DNA of 64,000 nucleotides from Warburgia ugandensis (Eukaryota; Streptophyta; Magnoliopsida; Canellales; Canellaceae): assembly GCA_035236585.1 (NCBI GenBank), contig CP141132.1:65445880-65509879 (forward strand), given 5' to 3'. A model generated the notes under the pieces. That model worked only from the letters and a program-made list of their open reading frames with translations, was not told where the DNA came from and did not search any database. The translations under genes were made by a program, and so were the position numbers. Positions 36,173-48,600 of this stretch are shown in pieces (within the stretch, counting starts at the first letter, position 1; every line of letters begins with the position of its first letter).

Positions 36173-36936
36173 ATAAGTGATAGTTTAAATAAAATTTAAA
36201 CTACTAAGATTAATTTAAAAATAAATAAATTAATTAACAATTCATAAAAAATCAAGTTTATTAATTGATTGAAAAGTAGACACTTATGAATATAAATGAA
36301 AAGGAATTAAACAAAATAACAAATAAATTCAACATTCCTAGCTTGATTGTAGCAAAATTCTCTAGATTTGATCAATTTCAAGTCGATTAACCCTCACCAA
36401 TCAGTCATAGAAGTCCTTGGTGACTGATTCAATGATCAAATTATGAAAATTTCTCAAAATTTTAATGCTCTGGACCACTAGATGAACTTGAAATTTGGAC
36501 TAGGTTGATTGTTTGAATTCTAGATGTAAGATAAGAACACATGGATCAACTAAGAATTGTACTTAGATTAAGACCTATAATTTGATTTGAAATCTAAAAA
36601 GAAAATAAATAAGAATTAAGAGGAACCTTTTAATTAAAACTGAATAATTCGTTTAGGACTTAATTAAATAGAAATAGCAAAGTCCAAGGACTTTGTGAGA
36701 AAAGGACAAACAAGAAAAAAGACGAAACATGGACACAACTGAAATTAAAACAGGGAGGTAAAGGGCAAAATTGGAATTTGTCCTAAAAGTTCCTATTTTT
36801 ACCCTTGATTAAAGAGGAAGACGACGCATGAAAAAAATGAAGGGAGAGAGGGGTGATTTGGGAGAAACCCGAAATGGGATTTCCTTAAATAATGGAAATT
36901 TGGGAAATTATCATGGTGGATTAAGAAGATGAAAAC

Positions 36937-36940
<4 letters not shown>

Positions 36941-37024
<84 letters not shown>
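36941..37024. repeat. (GA)n microsatellite, left of a small copia insertion
   Basis: 84 bp of GA ending exactly at the TG of an LTR at 37025. The run resumes at 39351. Confidence 0.95.
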
Positions 37025-37026
<2 letters not shown>

Positions 37027-39346
37027 TTAGAATCTGATGTAATCACATGATTATAGCTGAGAATATCGGCAGTAATCTCCTTAAAAATAAACAAAAGAGC
37101 ATAATCTCAAATCAAAGAAGACTTTCTTAGTAGACGGAAGTCGATCCAAGATCGTCAAAATCTTCTCCAATGAACCAAACTTGATTGCAATTTGACTAAT
37201 AACAAATTTGTCATAATGGGCATCATATCCTAGTGCACTAATGGCAAAATTGTGAGACGATTGAAGCAATTCAAGGAAGTTCAAATGATCAATGAAAATT
37301 GAAAGCCAAATCCGTCCAAAGATGTCGGATTGAAGGCATATCAAATGAGATTATCTCTTGATAAGGAAATCAGATGACACAGCTCCCATATGAGTTGCGA
37401 AACATCCACATCAGTAATTTGTCCGACAAAGCGTTTAAGAGTGTTGGGAGCGCATCAATCTTCAGATAAAACAACATGGATAGATCATCATTTGAAGACG
37501 AAATAATTGATTGGGGGCAAGGTAGATCGCAGAAAATCTGTGGTGGTGCAACTATTCACTAGACTCGCACTATAGCTACTCAGACTATTACGACTCGGTA
37601 TTGATGCAAATAGTATTAGTGAAAGACTATTCACTAACATACTGTTCACTGAGACAACTTTTTGGTGATTTTTTTTAATAAAAAAACATGAAGATAAGGG
37701 AGAATTACTGGATTGTGGACGACGATTGTTCAAGAAGCAAGAAGATGATATTCCAATATGTAGTAGATGAGAATGGCAACGATAAATCCAAAGAAAAATG
37801 ACGAAGTCTCCGTGAATTGAAGAACAACCTCCATGATCAATGAGCAAAAGATAAAGTTAGAAGCACCAACAATGGATGCTTTACTACCATGAGAAAGGTA
37901 ATGAAAGTAAAAGCTGTAATACCAATAGCAATTTGGCATCTCAGAGGAAATGCATAGAGAAAATGTGTGAAAGGTACACTGTTTTAGGCCGAGAATTGGA
38001 GAGCTCTCAGGTGAAAGCCTATAGATTACGAAGAAGGATGATGTGTTCTCTACATCTAATAAGGATGTGGCAACACTTTCCTTGATTTAATGAAGAGGAT
38101 GCTCGTAGAATGTGGTCTTAACTGCAGTTGCTCTGGTAAAAGAACCGATTACCCGATAATCGGCTATAGAAAGTGGCGATTGCTCAAGGTTGATGGTAAA
38201 TGGAAATCCAAGTTGAACTTCAGTTTCTTTTGAGACCACGGGGATGAAGATCCGAAATAGAGGACCTTCGAGGAAGCAGAGACAAATCTGTTGCTAGAAT
38301 TTAATATTTTTGATCTGTTGATAGCCTCCTTTGGTCAAATTGTTGACACCACCTCAAACGATCATACAAGTCTTTTTCACCTTTCTCTTTTCACCCTTCA
38401 TAATCATTGCATTCCTTTGATGATTATGTTTCCTTTTTCACCATTCTCTCTTCATTAACGCAGTGATGTCAAGCCAATGCATTTTCTTACAAGCAAGTTG
38501 TTCACCAGGGCAACATTGAGCTCTGAATTGGGTCTTTCCCTAGCCACAAGAATGATTCCACTTCTACAATTGATCACCAGATAGAAACAAGCGAAGGTAG
38601 TTTTGCTCTAGATTAGGTAGCCTATGTTCCTCCAGATTGCCCACAAAGTTCTTGAGAAAGGCAGCAGCAGCCATCAAGGACAAACACAACATGTATCTCT
38701 TTAGAATCGAAAATAGAAAGGAGTCAAGGAAAGTGTAGAGAAAGAGTCCCTCGCTCTTATCATAATCAGTCATGACGAGCGTATCTACGTCAAGCTTCAT
38801 GTTGACCGATAACTAAAAGCAAAAGCAGCGGTTGATACAAAATGGCTTAACGACATAGATTCCTTTGGCTAGAGGCTGTTGTGCAGCAATCATCAGACTG
38901 GATATGCAATGTTTGAGGCAGTCTTCTCACACAGCAAATGAAGGTTAGAGGAGACTGGAGGGAATGATTGAATTGTACACCTTTGGAGTTGCAGAGAAAA
39001 ACCGAGTAAAAGAAGATGAAGAAGAGGAAGACAATTAAGGAGAAGAAAGTGGTGAACAAGGAGAAGAAGCAAAAACATCTCAAATTTGATTGGGAATGAC
39101 GGGGGGAGACAGATCTGTTTCGAAGATTGATAGATCTTCACCCCGGCTCTGATACCATGTTAGAAGCTACATTGTAACTGTATTCATTGATTAGAAGAGG
39201 ATTACAAGTACACACACACACACACATATGTACAATAAGTTGACTAACCACTGAATTATACTGTGATCACAGCAGTGAATGGCTGCTGTAATCACATGAT
39301 TACAGTAGGGAATATTTGCAGTAATCAATGGATTACATCATATTCT

Positions 39347-39350
<4 letters not shown>
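37025..39350 (-). mobile_element. Small copia-type LTR element inserted inside a (GA)n microsatellite
   Basis: The right LTR (39158-39350, 193 bp) starts TGTTAGAAGC and ends TATTCTAACA. It is directly preceded on the + strand by GGCTCTGATACCA, a perfect complement of the tRNA-iMet primer site (39145-39157), so transcription runs on the minus strand. The left LTR is reduced to 37025-37077, sharing TGTAATCACATGATTA and GCAGTAATC. Only about 2.1 kb lies between. Minus-strand frames there (37081-37344, 38564-38800) are weak, one vaguely gag-like. It is non-autonomous. Confidence 0.82.

Positions 39351-39440
<90 letters not shown>
39351..39440. repeat. (AG)n microsatellite, right of the small copia insertion
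   Basis: 90 bp; continuation of the run at 36941-37024. Confidence 0.95.
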
Positions 39441-39441
<1 letters not shown>

Positions 39442-40086
39442 AGGAAATGATGTAAAATAGGGAACGATGATGAAAGGCTACGAATGAGGGATTGAGAACA
39501 ATGAATGGTTGGGAACCACATGAAATTAGGAGTGAACAAGGGAGAGATAGATAGGGAATGGTGAAAAGAGATGGAGCGATTGACGGCTAAGGATCTTCGT
39601 CAGAGCTCCTTGTTACAGTCCTATGGTAGAGAGATTTGCTTTAGTCACCTCTTTATAGTGAAGAAGTCCCACCAGTGGAGCTCTACTAGCTCCCCTCCTT
39701 ACAGAACTATACTGGTCTCTCTTTCTTTCTTTTTTAAAGCCTACTTTATAATCCCAATATTAACGATGCACCCTTGTCTTTTCTATCTTCACCTTCTCAG
39801 ATTCTACGATGATGCATCTTCCACTACTTAGTCTTAGGGTGTAATACCCCAGGGTTCCAATAGTCACAATATTGTCCACTTTGGGGTGCCCATACACCTC
39901 TCACGGTTTTGCTCTTCCCTAGTTTCCTAGAAAAAACGTGATGTGACTATTACAGTTCCTCGAACTCTTATAAATAGCCCAGTTTCCTCTCTTCAGGCAA
40001 TGTGGGACTAACTCTCTGTCCTTCACCCTAGCCTAGAAGCCTGCCAGCCTTCTCTTGGCCTGCCCTCATCAGCCCAGTGCTTCACA
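39441..40086. other. No recognised gene
   Basis: The stretch GGTGTAATACCCCAG...CAATGTGGGACTAACTC at 39838-40020, with CTTATAAATAGCCC between, looks like the promoter/leader part of an old LTR. I could not find its partner. Confidence 0.4.
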
Positions 40087-40309
40087 TAGGGGTGGCAAAA
40101 TATGACACAACACGATAACACAACTTGAACCTGACATGGATTTAGTGGGTTAGGGTTGAGCCTTCTCATGTTCGTGTCATGTTTGGGTTGACCCAAAAAT
40201 GACAAGTCATAAATTGTGTCGTGTTCATGTCAATCAATGTTGACCTGTCATGTTGACCCATGTGACATGCGACGTGGTAAAACTTTAAGTTGAACTAAAT
40301 GACACGTGA

Positions 40310-40720
40310 TGTTAGCAAACATTAAATAGGATGGTTTCTGAGTAACAGTCCAATATTTGAACTGATAAACGATTGGACAATACGTTATATAAGACGGTTA
40401 GTAAGTAACCATCCTATATAATAAAAGGTTATACTGTCGAACATTTATAAATTATATAGGTTCCTAGAGGCTATAGGACGGCTTAGACAAAACCGTCCTA
40501 TATTTTATATGTTCTATAAGATGGTTGATAAGTAAGCGTCTTATATTTATATGCTATATAGGATGGTTATTAAATAACCGTCCTATATATTAAGGTTTAT
40601 AGGATGGTTATTAATTAACCATCCTATATTTTAAGATTCTATAGGACGGTTATTTTTTAACTGTCCTATTTTTAATAAGTGATATAAGACGGTTACCAAA
40701 TACCCATCCTATATTAGTAA
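40310..40720. repeat. Left hairpin array (about 8 units)
   Basis: Repeating units of about 32 bp of the form TATAGGACGGTT-loop-AACCGTCCTATA with small variations, each able to fold on itself. Such arrays are typical subterminal repeats, the transposase binding sites of plant DNA transposons, especially CACTA elements. Confidence 0.85.
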
Positions 40721-41734
40721 AAAGAATTTGTAATATTTTGATCAATCTAACTAATCTAGAGGCTTTAAAATTCTATTGTGATCATTGATCTTGAGGTTTT
40801 GATATGCCTTGGATCCATCCATCTGATCAGATTTCTATTTTAAGGTCATCTTGATTATGATCCATTACCTGCATTACTGTCCAAGTGTCCAGTGTGTGAC
40901 TCCACACACAATTCTCTCTTTCCATTAGGCATTAGTCCATCCATTAAACACAACTTCACTCCTTAGTCCTCACATATCAAAACCTTGTCTTGACTCTTGA
41001 AGGCTTGAAGCCCTGAACACACCAACCTCCCATCATTAAAAATTTGAAATAAAGCAAGCACACTGTACACACAATCACATTGACACATACATACTTGAAT
41101 CAAAACAAAAAATGGAATACAACCATAGTAATGGATTGATGTGTCAAAATAACACATTCACATTCAACCTGCTATATTTAAAATCATTGTACAAATTCAC
41201 TTCTGCTCCATACAGTTCACATTGAATTGAACAAATAAAAGCACACCCAATCACCCATACTGTACTATACATGATACAACCCATTTGCTAATCTAAGCCA
41301 TCATTGAAAATTGATGATCAACCCATCTGCTGATCAAGACACCAGCTTCCCAATCACATCATTGAAATTTGGAAGTTTGAAACAAAGAAAGCATGTACAT
41401 TGAAACAGTGTACTTCAATCAAAAGAAAAATAGAACACATCCATAGTAATGAACTAATCTTTGTATTATATTTGAGTAAAATGTATATGCATGAATGATG
41501 ATACTGATACATTTATTTACATCATTGAACTACAAATTAAAATTCATAATATGATCTGTCCATTCCATTCTAATATCGTCTAAATCCAACTGGTAGTAAC
41601 TCTTGCTTCCCAAATCCACCTGCAAGAAACATATAATAACTTAGTTCAGACATGTAATCTTGGATTCGGTCAGGAAATATACAAATCAAAAGTGTAACAT
41701 TGGTCAGTAAGTCTTACCTTTCTCAATTGTGAGA

Positions 41735-44600
41735 TTGTAACTCCATTGCGAATGAGGGTTCTCATGTATCTGAGAACATAATACCCACACTCTCAATCTG
41801 ATTTTTGTTTAGGGCATTGCAGAGCAATGTCACCAAAGACAACAGAAAAGGTTCAAAATATCATGTCAAAAGTCAAATAAGTTTAGGTTTAAAATTATAT
41901 CAAAGAGTCTAAAGAGCAGTAATTAGTGAACTGTACCTTGGCCTTCTTCCAGTTGAGTTTTGGTGGGTGGTCAATGCCTTCCCGTTTAGCCCATTTATAC
42001 CATGCTCTACACACATATAATAGAAAAGCATTAGATTATGAATCGTATGATAGTTGCCAGGTGAGTAGTTATATTATAATGAAAGGAATAATAAAGACTT
42101 ACTTGTTTATAATTTCCATCAGGTGTTCCCGAATGTGTGCTCCACACAAATCGAAAAAAATTGCATGGCCACCATGCACATCTAGAGCTAGTAGCATCCA
42201 ATGGGACTTATAAAAATAATAATTCAATTGTATATTCTTTAATCTTAACTGATATAGATATTTATGTGTATGAATTATGAAATTGAAATGGCATAATTAA
42301 GAAACATATGTTATAACGTACTCGCTATTGTAGGAAATCAGTAAGGCTTGCCCCTTTGCACAACCCATGAGCCTAAGAATGATATCTTCACTTTGTTAGT
42401 TCGCGGGCAAATAGTCCAATCGAAAGACAAGAGAAGGGTCAAGGAACTTGTAAATGTCCTTGACCTCTAATCTTTGCAAGCTATCGTGCAAATACCTGCA
42501 TTGGGAATTTGGGTAAATGTCAAATAATTATCAAGTGTTATTAAAAAAGTAAGTAATGTTACTTTGATCTGTAATAGTTTAACTCTAATAGAGCAATTAC
42601 ACGACAACATACCCTACATAGACTACGATGTGCATGTATTCCAATTGAGCCATATTACATATGGCTAAGAGGTCTTCCTTGAAGAGTGGAACCTCAACCA
42701 CATCATTTGAATGCACACTTGTCTCTATCCTTACGGGATTCATTGCGTTATCTTCATTGGCCAGTCTGTATAGTATCCTTAGGAATGGAGGCGTGTTAGG
42801 TGGAACCTCCACCTGATCCCTACACTGTAGATGTAACATTTTAGAAATTAGTAATGAATATATACAACATATATTGGTATACTAGCATATATAAAAGAAG
42901 AGAGACAGTGAGATAAAATTATAATATTTTATCATATATTGGGATAAGGTCTTGATGACCATGATGATGAAAGTGAAAAGAAGCGCATGAATTCCATAAA
43001 ACACCTCTAACCATTACTTTAAGTAAGATTAAAGTTCTAAACCTAAGATAAGATAATAAAACTTTTTGATCTCTAATTACTTCAAGTAAGAATCTAAGAT
43101 CACAAATTTTAACCTAGGAAAAAACAACAAAACTTTTTGAGCTTGTGGGCATCTAACAAATGTTTACAATGAGCTTGTGACTTGTGAGCACCTAACAAGT
43201 GCTTTGAACTTATTAGTTGTTGCATCGTTCAAGTCCACACGTAACATGATACAACTATGCAAATATATAGAACTAGTACTACTTAGGAAGGCTGGGATGG
43301 GGCTACACTTGCCACTACGCCAAAAGTTGCTGGCAGGGAGGTTGGCTTCAATTGCCCCTTGTGCTGCTTCTGGTGATCCGACATGTTGCAGACAATATTA
43401 ATCAATTAACAATTTAGGATGACTTAAAAAAGGTAGGAGAAAATGATGCCATGACTACAGTTAGAATATATGTAGCTTGGAATTGGATATTGTTGGTTTG
43501 ATATGTTTCTCTGGCCAAAACACATGATATCCAATTGCATCCCCAACTGCTTCAACATCATCCCCTTGGATTGGAAATGGAAGAGGAGCATCTGATTGAA
43601 TGGCAACAGTGATGCACACGCACTTAGTGTGTGGAGGCATCAACTTGCCATGTAAGGTAGTGGAAGTCATGGGCTGAACCTCCTACAGTGTTGCCACAGC
43701 CACATAGTTCTCAGATGTATGTAGCTGCAATATGCACTGACCCACCTGCAATTGAGAAATGACATATATATATATATAATGATTAGTGATGTAAACTAAA
43801 AAGGTTATTAAATAATTAAACATTGTAAAACTAAACATGTTAATATACATACCTCACTGATCGGGACATCACCTTCAAGTACTTGCTCTGCCACCTCTTT
43901 GTCTGATGGAGGACTAGCAGTGTAGCTATTGTCAGATTGGGGTGGTTGAACTTGAACTTGAGGTTGAGCTTGAGGGCCAACATCCTCACATGAGGTTCTT
44001 TCGCCACCTTGGAGTTCCTTCAGCAATTGATCTTTGACCTTGCTATATATCTCCACAACGGTTTACTTCTTCCATTCTTCCAATTCTTGTAGCATATGAG
44101 CCTTTTGTTTAGGGAAGAACTTGGAAGGAACAACACCACGACCTTGGCCCCTTACCCTGCCAGGGTGCTCTTCCTTGTTGCCCATTGCCCTATACAGGAT
44201 ATTCCCCTTTGCAGCAGTGCTGCTAAGAGTCCTTGTAGTTGCACTTTCTTGGGTCAACTCTGCCTGCAAATGTAAAGATCATAACATGATCAAATCCCTA
44301 TTATATATGTAATATTTATATAATGCAAGAGTATAAAAATATAAAACTAGTTAACTAGGCACATAAAATAAAAGTATAAAACTTAAAGTCTTAAACCACT
44401 TACAAATCTTGATGCAATTGCTGCAGTTGTCTTGTTAGCAAAGGTGTGGAAGTTACACCATTTTGAATGTGCCATTTTCCATAGAAGAGCACCGTCGATG
44501 GGCTTTGTTGTCCTAGCCTTCTATTGCTGCTAAGAGAGATACTAAGTCAAAGTTAATAAAATAATAATCTACTATGATTAGACAAATAAAATGTCACATG
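41735..44600 (-). pseudogene. CACTA-associated ORF with Ulp1-type (C48) cysteine protease, multi-exon, decayed
   Basis: Minus-strand pieces in order: EEHPGRVRGQGRGV (near 44150), a signature of CACTA-type Transposase_24 proteins; a domain with PHTKCVCITVAI and WPEKHIKP (43461-43640); then a C48 protease. The protease shows FLDPSLVF (near 42440), SHWMLLALDVH with the catalytic His (near 42195), DLCGAHIREHL, WKKAKV, and CPKQKSD-stop-ECGYYVLRYM with the catalytic Cys (near 41785). It has several exons with GT/AG borders and at least one nonsense codon. Such proteins remove SUMO-like tags; their role in transposition is unproven. Confidence 0.7.
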
Positions 44601-44607
44601 ATATACT

Positions 44608-46512
44608 TTGTGACACCCTGAGTTTTTATTTCAAACCTTTTCCCTATAATAGTGAAAATAATAATATGTTTTAAGAAAAATAAACGGGGTCCCTGAAAAT
44701 GAAAATTTAAAGTATAAATTTTTTAGCGTAGCTTTAAAAGAATTGACTGAAAGCAAAAATTGCGGGGTAACCACATTCAAAAACTGTAATAATAAATAAC
44801 ATTAAAAACTTTGATACTCTGAGCATGCTCGATTTAAAACCATAAGAAATATACAGGCTAATTAAAGATAATAATAAATTAAGTCAAAAGTCACCAGGTT
44901 CCATCCATGACCACCACAATATTTACATTTAAGATTTAAGAATTCTCCATATCATAATATGGGTTCAATCTATCCAAATATATCAACATCTAAGTAAAAT
45001 CTCAAAAGTCTAGTCTAAGAGATACACTAATCTATCTTTGAATAGGTAAAGCGATAGTCTTCAAAAATCTCCTCTCAAATCGATGCTACTCCTCTTGCTT
45101 TCCTTTCTGACTATCGTGGTCCAAATATGAGGCATTGCAAAATAAAGCAATGCCTCAGCAAGCTATGCTTGTGTAGGTGATTACACTCAAATAAAGTTTA
45201 ACAAAATTTACAATATGTCTCTCATGAAGGAAACATATATAAGACATGTCAAATAATCAAACGCTCATAATTATAAACCTTCACAAAACAGGTATCAAGT
45301 TAAATCAGGATGGCATACAAGGCATGATCAAAATACAAAGGTACGTACATCAAAACAATACGAGTCTATGTCCACAGGATAGTATGCATGCAATCATGAT
45401 AAACAAGACACTATATCAAAACAATACCAAAAATGTCCCAAGATACTCAATCATTGGTGATGTGTACCCATACTAACTCTGGGTCCCTCCTGTGCAGCCC
45501 GCATCAGCCCTCGGAGTACCTCATGGCTTAGGCTCGGCTTGCCCTGGTTCACCCCACATATAAATCCATATGAACATGCAGAATAACTATATGGGCTACT
45601 ATGCTGCAGTGCCAACCCCATCAGGATCTGAACCACTGCCACACCCTGTCGACACCCAAACGGGAGACTTTCTTCGTCCTCATGGGAAGGAACGAACCCG
45701 TATGGGGGACTACCCATGATACCACCACCTATGTACCTAGCCCTGTATCACTTAAGGGTGGTGTCTAATCATCAACCTCACAAAGTCAGAGGGCGGGTGG
45801 CCAACCCTACAACCCTCATAGCATAATACTCACTAGGTGGAAGCACCTGTCATAAATCATCAACAAGATATAAATCATGTAAAGGCTCTATAAATAATCC
45901 CAATAAATACAATCAAAGCCCATGATAAGATAGTGCATCACATGTAAACATAGTTATTAACAAAATGAAATATCATGCTACGACATGAAAGTAGGGATCT
46001 ATTTATGTGCCATGAGAAGACATAAAACACATGCCTCAAAAACTTTAGAGATCCAGTCATGGTTACTAAAATCAGGAAGCAATTGAATGAAATTACCTAC
46101 CTCGATAATTGCAGTACTCTAATCAGGTGCGTGGAAGTGTCACATCGTGCTCTCTGACATACCTGTCACATTATAAATCCTCTATCACTTAGTAATTCAA
46201 CGATGTCTATCCTTCTAATCCCCTATATCATCTCACATTCTATATATACCATCAAGGTCTAAGGCCTGATCATCCATTGGTGAGCCTGATTTAGATTATC
46301 TAATGATATTTAATGGCTTAACCCTTAAAAATAAATTTATATTTAGATTATCAAGTAAAATCTAGGTCCGCATAGTCGATACGATCGCAACGCCTCTTTC
46401 GAATTGCGATTTAGACCTCTATAGCTCTTAAAAATCAAATTTTTGTAAATGGACGAGTCAGAGAACCCCAAAAATCCAGAAAAAATCGCATCGCAGGTGC
46501 CTCTCGTGCGTG
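44608..46512 (-). repeat. Diverged Tekay-like LTR fragment
   Basis: It starts TGTGACACCCTGAG and later carries GGCGGGTGGCCAACCC and GCATAGTCGATACGATCGCA followed by ACGCCTCTTTCG, parallel to TCGATACGGACGCAATGCCT in the LTR at 7878. It is truncated before the LTR end, where hAT transposase sequence begins. Confidence 0.65.
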
Positions 46513-46549
46513 TATCTCTCTCTTCAATGAATATATGGTTAAGAGTTCT

Positions 46550-47341
46550 CCTATTCCTTCCTAATCTTCCCTAGTGGCTAGAGGTATTGGTGATAGACAA
46601 AACTTGTCATATAGTCAAGAGGTTTTAGATATCATGAAGGTAATTATATTTATAATTGTATCTTTCATTATATGTCCCTTAGTATATTAAAATTTACTAC
46701 GAATTGTCTTACAGTAAGTTGAATAATATAATTGCATTTGCATTAGGAATTTGATTCATATGAAAGTGAAGGAGGTTCTTTGGCTATGCAAAAATCATAA
46801 TTGGAGCTTTATTTGGATGAACCAAGATTGCAAGAGTCAAAGCTGGACATTCTTGCATTCTGGAAAGGCAATCAATACAGGTTGGTTGACTAATAATCTC
46901 TTGTCTCATGAAAACACTATTTCTTGTAATCTTATTTACATTTATATTTGATTCAGATGTTGATTTTAGGTATCCTGAACTTGCTACCATGGCTCGTGAT
47001 GTCTTGAGCATTCCCATATCTACAATTGCATCAGAGTCTGCTTTTAGTATTGGTGGTTGAGTTCTTGACCAATATAGATATGCTTTAAAGCCAGATACAG
47101 TGCAAGCATTGATTTGTGTACGAGATTGGCTATATGGATTGAAAGGTAATAATTTATGATTCTATATTTAAATTATATTTTATATGAGCTTAGTAATGAC
47201 TAATGCATGTTTATTCTATATAATTGTAGACTATACCATTATAGTTGCTATGGATGAGCTAGCTGAGGACATTGTAAGCATAAGTAGCAGTGCAGGATCA
47301 CCTCAACCAACTGAAGACTCTAGAACAATTCATTTTGATTA
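46550..47341 (+). pseudogene. hAT transposase C-terminal part with dimerisation domain
   Basis: Exons encode FDSYESEGGSLAMQKS, LELYLDEPRLQESKLDILAF with WKGNQYR, then the hAT dimerisation domain YPELATMARDVLSIPISTIA, ESAFSIGG, a stop where the family has Arg, VLDQYRYALKPDTVQALICV and RDWLYGLK, and a final exon ending SRTIHFD before TAA (47340-47342). hAT transposases dimerise through this region. Upstream catalytic exons are missing; a gypsy LTR borders it on the left. Confidence 0.85.
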
Positions 47342-48109
47342 ATTTGTATAATTTTCATAACTTATATTAATTTGTTGTGTTTGATACATTGATGGAAGTA
47401 GATTTCCCTCATGTGCTACTTAATCCCCAGTTATTTACTACTATTGTGATTATTTGATTCATGTGAATCTCTTTTAGACCTCATGTGATGTGAATAGTGT
47501 AAAGTACTGTGTTACTTCTAAATAAAATATTACACAAACTTTATTGGTAATTTAGTATGGTTCAAGGTTTACCAATATTAGTTGGTAATGCTTTTCTATG
47601 TTTGTCTGTGTAATTGTCATGTGGACGAAGCAATGACCAATGACAATGAGCGTGAAAGGAGTTGGGTTGGGGAAATGAATTCCATCCTATCAATTCATGT
47701 GGAGGTTGAAAGTTCTAGTCATAACTGAAAGACCCATGCCATCTATTCTTCTTCTATTCTTTCCATTCATTTGCTACAACAATTCCATTCATTGGTCGTG
47801 TGCTAGCATCTTTTGTTGGCTAAGGCTCTTCATCCTACACAAGAAAGCTTGAATATGAAGTTCTTATTCTTGAACGAGGACATCTTACAGCTTACTCAAG
47901 TTAAGCATTTAGATTTAAGTGTCATGTCATGTGCTATTGTGATAAACCCAAGCACTGAAAGTTTGAAACAAGTAGATGCAATTTTTTATTTCTGCTATAG
48001 AACCTCATTGCATCAAGGTATCATCTCCTTTAGAAGATCAGAAGTAGGGGCCAACTTTTTAGAATCAGAAGATTACAGATAGCCATGCTGGTACCTGGTA
48101 TAGGTTAGA

Positions 48110-48350
48110 TATATATAGGACGGTTAATAAGTAACTGTCCTATTAAAGGTTTTAAGTTGTATTATATTTAGGCTATAGGAAGGTTAATACATAACCGTCC
48201 TATATTTTTATGCGTTCTATAAGATGGTTAATAATAGGCATCTTATATTTGATGTTATATAGGATGGTTACTAAATAACCGTCCTATATTTTTATGGTCT
48301 TATATGTTTTATAGGACGGTTTTAAAATAACTATCCTATATTTTAGGATT
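48110..48350. repeat. Right hairpin array (about 5 units)
   Basis: Same TATAGGACGGTT...AACCGTCCTATA units as at 40310-40720, mirrored at the other end of the block. Confidence 0.85.
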
Positions 48351-48600
48351 AGACCATTAACGGTAGTTTTTAACTAACTCATGTTAAGGAATCGAGTCTT
48401 TTCATGTCGTGTCGTGTCATCCAACACGACTCAGTCACTTAATTGTGTTACATGGGTCGTGTTGTGTCAATTTTTTAAGAACTAGGTCGTGTATGAGTCA
48501 TAGGTTTTGGACACGACTATTAATCATGTCATGTTCGTGTCGATCCATAACTCTAATCGTGTCGTGTTCGTGTCGACACAAACACGATCTGCCATCCCAA

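Larger units (their letters stand above)
40087..48600. mobile_element. Composite DNA-transposon block with hAT-like ends
   Basis: The left end reads TAGGGGTGGCAAAATATGAC; the right end, reverse complemented, reads TTGGGATGGCAGATCGTG. These are the YAGGGRTGGCA ends of plant hAT elements. Both continue into about 200 bp rich in CGTGTCGTGTT-type motifs, then into arrays of short hairpins (40310-40720 and 48110-48350). Inside are a Ulp1-type protease ORF (minus), a gypsy LTR piece and a hAT transposase C-terminus (plus). No convincing 8-bp target duplication was seen, so the boundaries may not belong to a single insertion. Confidence 0.6.
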
